Shown here piece after piece: positions 34,429-36,358 of a stretch of DNA of 36,358 bases. Each line of letters opens with the position of its first letter. Within the stretch, counting starts at the first letter, position 1. The notes beneath the pieces are model-generated. The model had not been told where the DNA came from. It saw only the letters and a program-made list of their open reading frames with translations, and ran no database searches. The stretch is from Acidilobaceae archaeon. Lineage in GTDB: Archaea > Thermoproteota > Thermoprotei_A > Sulfolobales > Acidilobaceae. The stretch covers positions 1 through 36,358 of the forward strand of contig JALSOR010000080.1 in NCBI GenBank assembly GCA_026986415.1, in the 5' to 3' direction. The position numbers were made by a program, and so were the translations under genes.

Positions 34429-35181
34429 ATGGCAGAGCCAGTTTACAGTGAGGAGTACCAGCCCGACAGGAGGCTACTACCATTAATAACATTGATAGTG
34501 CTCTTCGTGGTGAGCCTTACAGCGTCCAACTTCCTCGCGAGCAAGATATTCTCTGTACGCATCTACCGTTTCACAATAGTTGCCCCAGCGGCTGTAGCAG
34601 CGTATGCCCTCACGTTCACTTTCACCGATATTATAGGGGAGGTCTACGGGAAGAAGATGGCCAACCTCGCTGTCAGGCTCGGCTTTATAAGCCAGCTTCT
34701 CGTGCTGGCATACATCTGGATAGCCCTCAAGCTCCCCATATGGCAGCGCAGCCCGGTCAGCGAGGAAACATACAGGAGCGTCATATACAGTAGTAACGCG
34801 ATAATTATTGCAAGCCTAACCGCATACCTGGTCAGCCAGCACCACGACGTCTGGGCGTTCCACCTGTGGAAGAGGCTTACACGGGGCAAGTGGCTCTGGC
34901 TCAGGAACAATGCCAGCACGATCGTGAGCCAGTTCCTGGACACTGTGATATTCATAACTCTCGCGTTCCACTTCCTCCCAGCATTGATGGGCGGGAACCC
35001 GCTCCCGCTGAGAGTAGTCTCCAGCATAATAATTGGGCAGTATATTGTGAAAGTCCTGATAGCCCTTGCTGACACTCCCCTAGTCTATGCTGGAGTCTTC
35101 CTTATAAACAAGTACATAGCGGCAATACCGAAGCTCCAGCTCATGGGAGCAATAGATGCTGGGAGGCCTGGCAGGTCTTGA
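34429..35181 (+). CDS. YhhQ-type (QPTR, PF02592-like) queuosine/archaeosine precursor transporter
   Basis: LTASNFLASKIFSVRIYRFTIVAPAAVAAYALTFTFTDIIGEVYGKKMANLAVRLGF; VSQFLDTVIFITLAF; IIIGQYIVKVLIALADTPLVY. Confidence 0.87.
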   Translation: MAEPVYSEEYQPDRRLLPLITLIVLFVVSLTASNFLASKIFSVRIYRFTIVAPAAVAAYALTFTFTDIIGEVYGKKMANLAVRLGFISQLLVLAYIWIALKLPIWQRSPVSEETYRSVIYSSNAIIIASLTAYLVSQHHDVWAFHLWKRLTRGKWLWLRNNASTIVSQFLDTVIFITLAFHFLPALMGGNPLPLRVVSSIIIGQYIVKVLIALADTPLVYAGVFLINKYIAAIPKLQLMGAIDAGRPGRS

Positions 35182-35930
35182 TCGGCGTTTTCCCCGAGAA
35201 CGACAGGCTCGGCAGGAGGCTAGTAGTAATACTTAGAGGGTTTCCCTGCGCGTGGGGGAAGTGTACTTTCTGTCCGTTCGCCGTGGAACAGAGCCTCCAT
35301 ACTAGGCATGTAATAGAGGATAACAGGAAGATAATCGGGAAAGCCGTCCAGCTCGCCGAGGAGGGGGGCTATGAGAGGGTGGCCGTGTTCAACGGGGGGA
35401 GCTTCCACGAGCTCCCATATGATAGCGTGGAGAAGCTTAGGCCCCTGGCTAGGGGGAGAATATTCGAAGTCGAAGAGAGGAGCGAGTACGTGACGCTCGA
35501 CATGCTCGAGACCCTAATAGGATACTACAGGCCCCAACGCCTTATCGTGAGGGTCGGATTTGAGACTGCCAATGAGAGGATCCGGGAAGAGGTTCTCCGG
35601 AAAGGCATGCCGGACAGTGAGATGCTCAGGCTTAGCAGGCTCCGTCTAGAGGCCCGGGAGAGGGGGCTCCCCGTCGAGATATGGACCTACCTATTGTTCG
35701 GCATGGAGGGTATACCCGAGGATAGCGTGTATGAGAGCCTGAGAGTATTCAAGAAACTGTTCGACGGGGTTATAGCGGTCCGCTACCACCGCTATCTCCC
35801 CAGGCATCCGAGACCTGTGCCCGTGTCGGGGGACCTGGCAAGGTTCCTCGAGGAGAACGCTGATCTTGTAGACTGGGGTGGTGAGGACCAGTGGGTTATA
35901 GGGGGGAGAAAGGGGTCTGCCCCAGAATAG
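35178..35930 (+). CDS. Radical SAM protein, RaSEA-like (archaeosine biosynthesis)
   Basis: RGFPCAWGKCTFCPFAVEQ (CX4CX2C cluster motif), VAVFNGGSFHELP, RVGFETANERIREEVLRKGM; immediately upstream of an ArcS-like gene. Start TTG at 35178 overlaps the upstream stop (TTGA). Confidence 0.8.
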   Translation: MIGVFPENDRLGRRLVVILRGFPCAWGKCTFCPFAVEQSLHTRHVIEDNRKIIGKAVQLAEEGGYERVAVFNGGSFHELPYDSVEKLRPLARGRIFEVEERSEYVTLDMLETLIGYYRPQRLIVRVGFETANERIREEVLRKGMPDSEMLRLSRLRLEARERGLPVEIWTYLLFGMEGIPEDSVYESLRVFKKLFDGVIAVRYHRYLPRHPRPVPVSGDLARFLEENADLVDWGGEDQWVIGGRKGSAPE

Positions 35931-36358
35931 TCTGGGATGGCAGCGAGCTAGACTGGGTGGACCCTAAGGGTAGGAGGCTCTACCTTAGAGGGGTTGGCTG
36001 GGACTTCCTGGCAGAGTGGCCTTTCACGGAAGCACACAAACGCCTGCTAAGAGAGTACCGGCCCCAGAAACGGTACCGCCTAGGCCTGTTCATACCCTGC
36101 GCCTACGGGAAGCCCTACAGTCAGAGCTACATCCACTACCTGATAAGGAAGGCCATCGCAGACTACATCCGGAAGGGTGAGGTCCACGAGATAATACTTA
36201 CCAACGCGGGGGTTGTGCCGCGCGAGCTCGATGAGTACTGGCCATATACTGCGTACGATTGGAACCCGCTAATGGAGACCCCGGAAGTGAAGGACTGTTA
36301 CAGGAAGGTTTTGGAAGAGCGTATCATAGACTATCTGAGAAGGTTCGGGGACTACTAT
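35891..36358 (+). CDS. arcS: Archaeosine synthase ArcS-like (TgtA2/DUF5591), partial at right edge
   Basis: My translation from GTG 35891: GYRGEKGVCPRIVWDGSELDWVDPKGRRLYLRGVGWDFLAEWPFTEAHKRLLREYRPQKRYRLGLFIPCAYGKPYSQSYIHYLIRKAIADYIRKGEVHEIILTNAGVVPRELDEYWPYTAYDWNPLMETPEVKDCYRKVL... ; the PCxxGKPYSQSxxHY and VPRELDEYWPYTAYDW segments look like ArcS. Open to the window end; absent from the ORF track. Confidence 0.78.
   Translation, partial: MGYRGEKGVCPRIVWDGSELDWVDPKGRRLYLRGVGWDFLAEWPFTEAHKRLLREYRPQKRYRLGLFIPCAYGKPYSQSYIHYLIRKAIADYIRKGEVHEIILTNAGVVPRELDEYWPYTAYDWNPLMETPEVKDCYRKVLEERIIDYLRRFGDYY

Noticed and set aside
1-36358. Transposons, integrases, toxin-antitoxin, CRISPR/defence genes
   Set aside because: None recognised on either strand; the region reads as ordinary core chromosome.

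Overview
This window looks like a core-type chromosomal segment from a hyperthermophilic crenarchaeon (Thermoprotei, probably Desulfurococcales-like; this is inference from Alba, RadA, AOR, split ThrRS, deoxyhypusine synthase, archaeal pilin and tRNA-splicing endonuclease-like genes). It is densely packed with about 34 supported CDSs, and I saw no tRNA, rRNA, CRISPR array or transposon. Two partial genes run off the edges and are missing from the ORF track: a mevalonate kinase N-terminus (left, minus strand) and an archaeosine synthase ArcS N-terminus (right, plus strand). The most interesting points are: (1) an archaeosine tRNA-modification cluster (ASCH protein, YhhQ-type transporter, radical-SAM RaSEA-like, ArcS); (2) a metal-uptake locus with a NikR-like regulator that appears to lack one canonical nickel ligand, plus three TATGCAC repeats in its divergent promoter; (3) a catalytically reduced, editing-type ThrRS; (4) an AOR-family enzyme that appears to lack the first of four [4Fe-4S] cysteines; (5) several GC-rich structured intergenic segments that could be unannotated ncRNAs or leaders; (6) a minimal three-gene archaeal type IV pilus operon. 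I did not find clear evidence of a wholly new defence or mobile system. All family calls come from reading motifs by eye; no searches were run.
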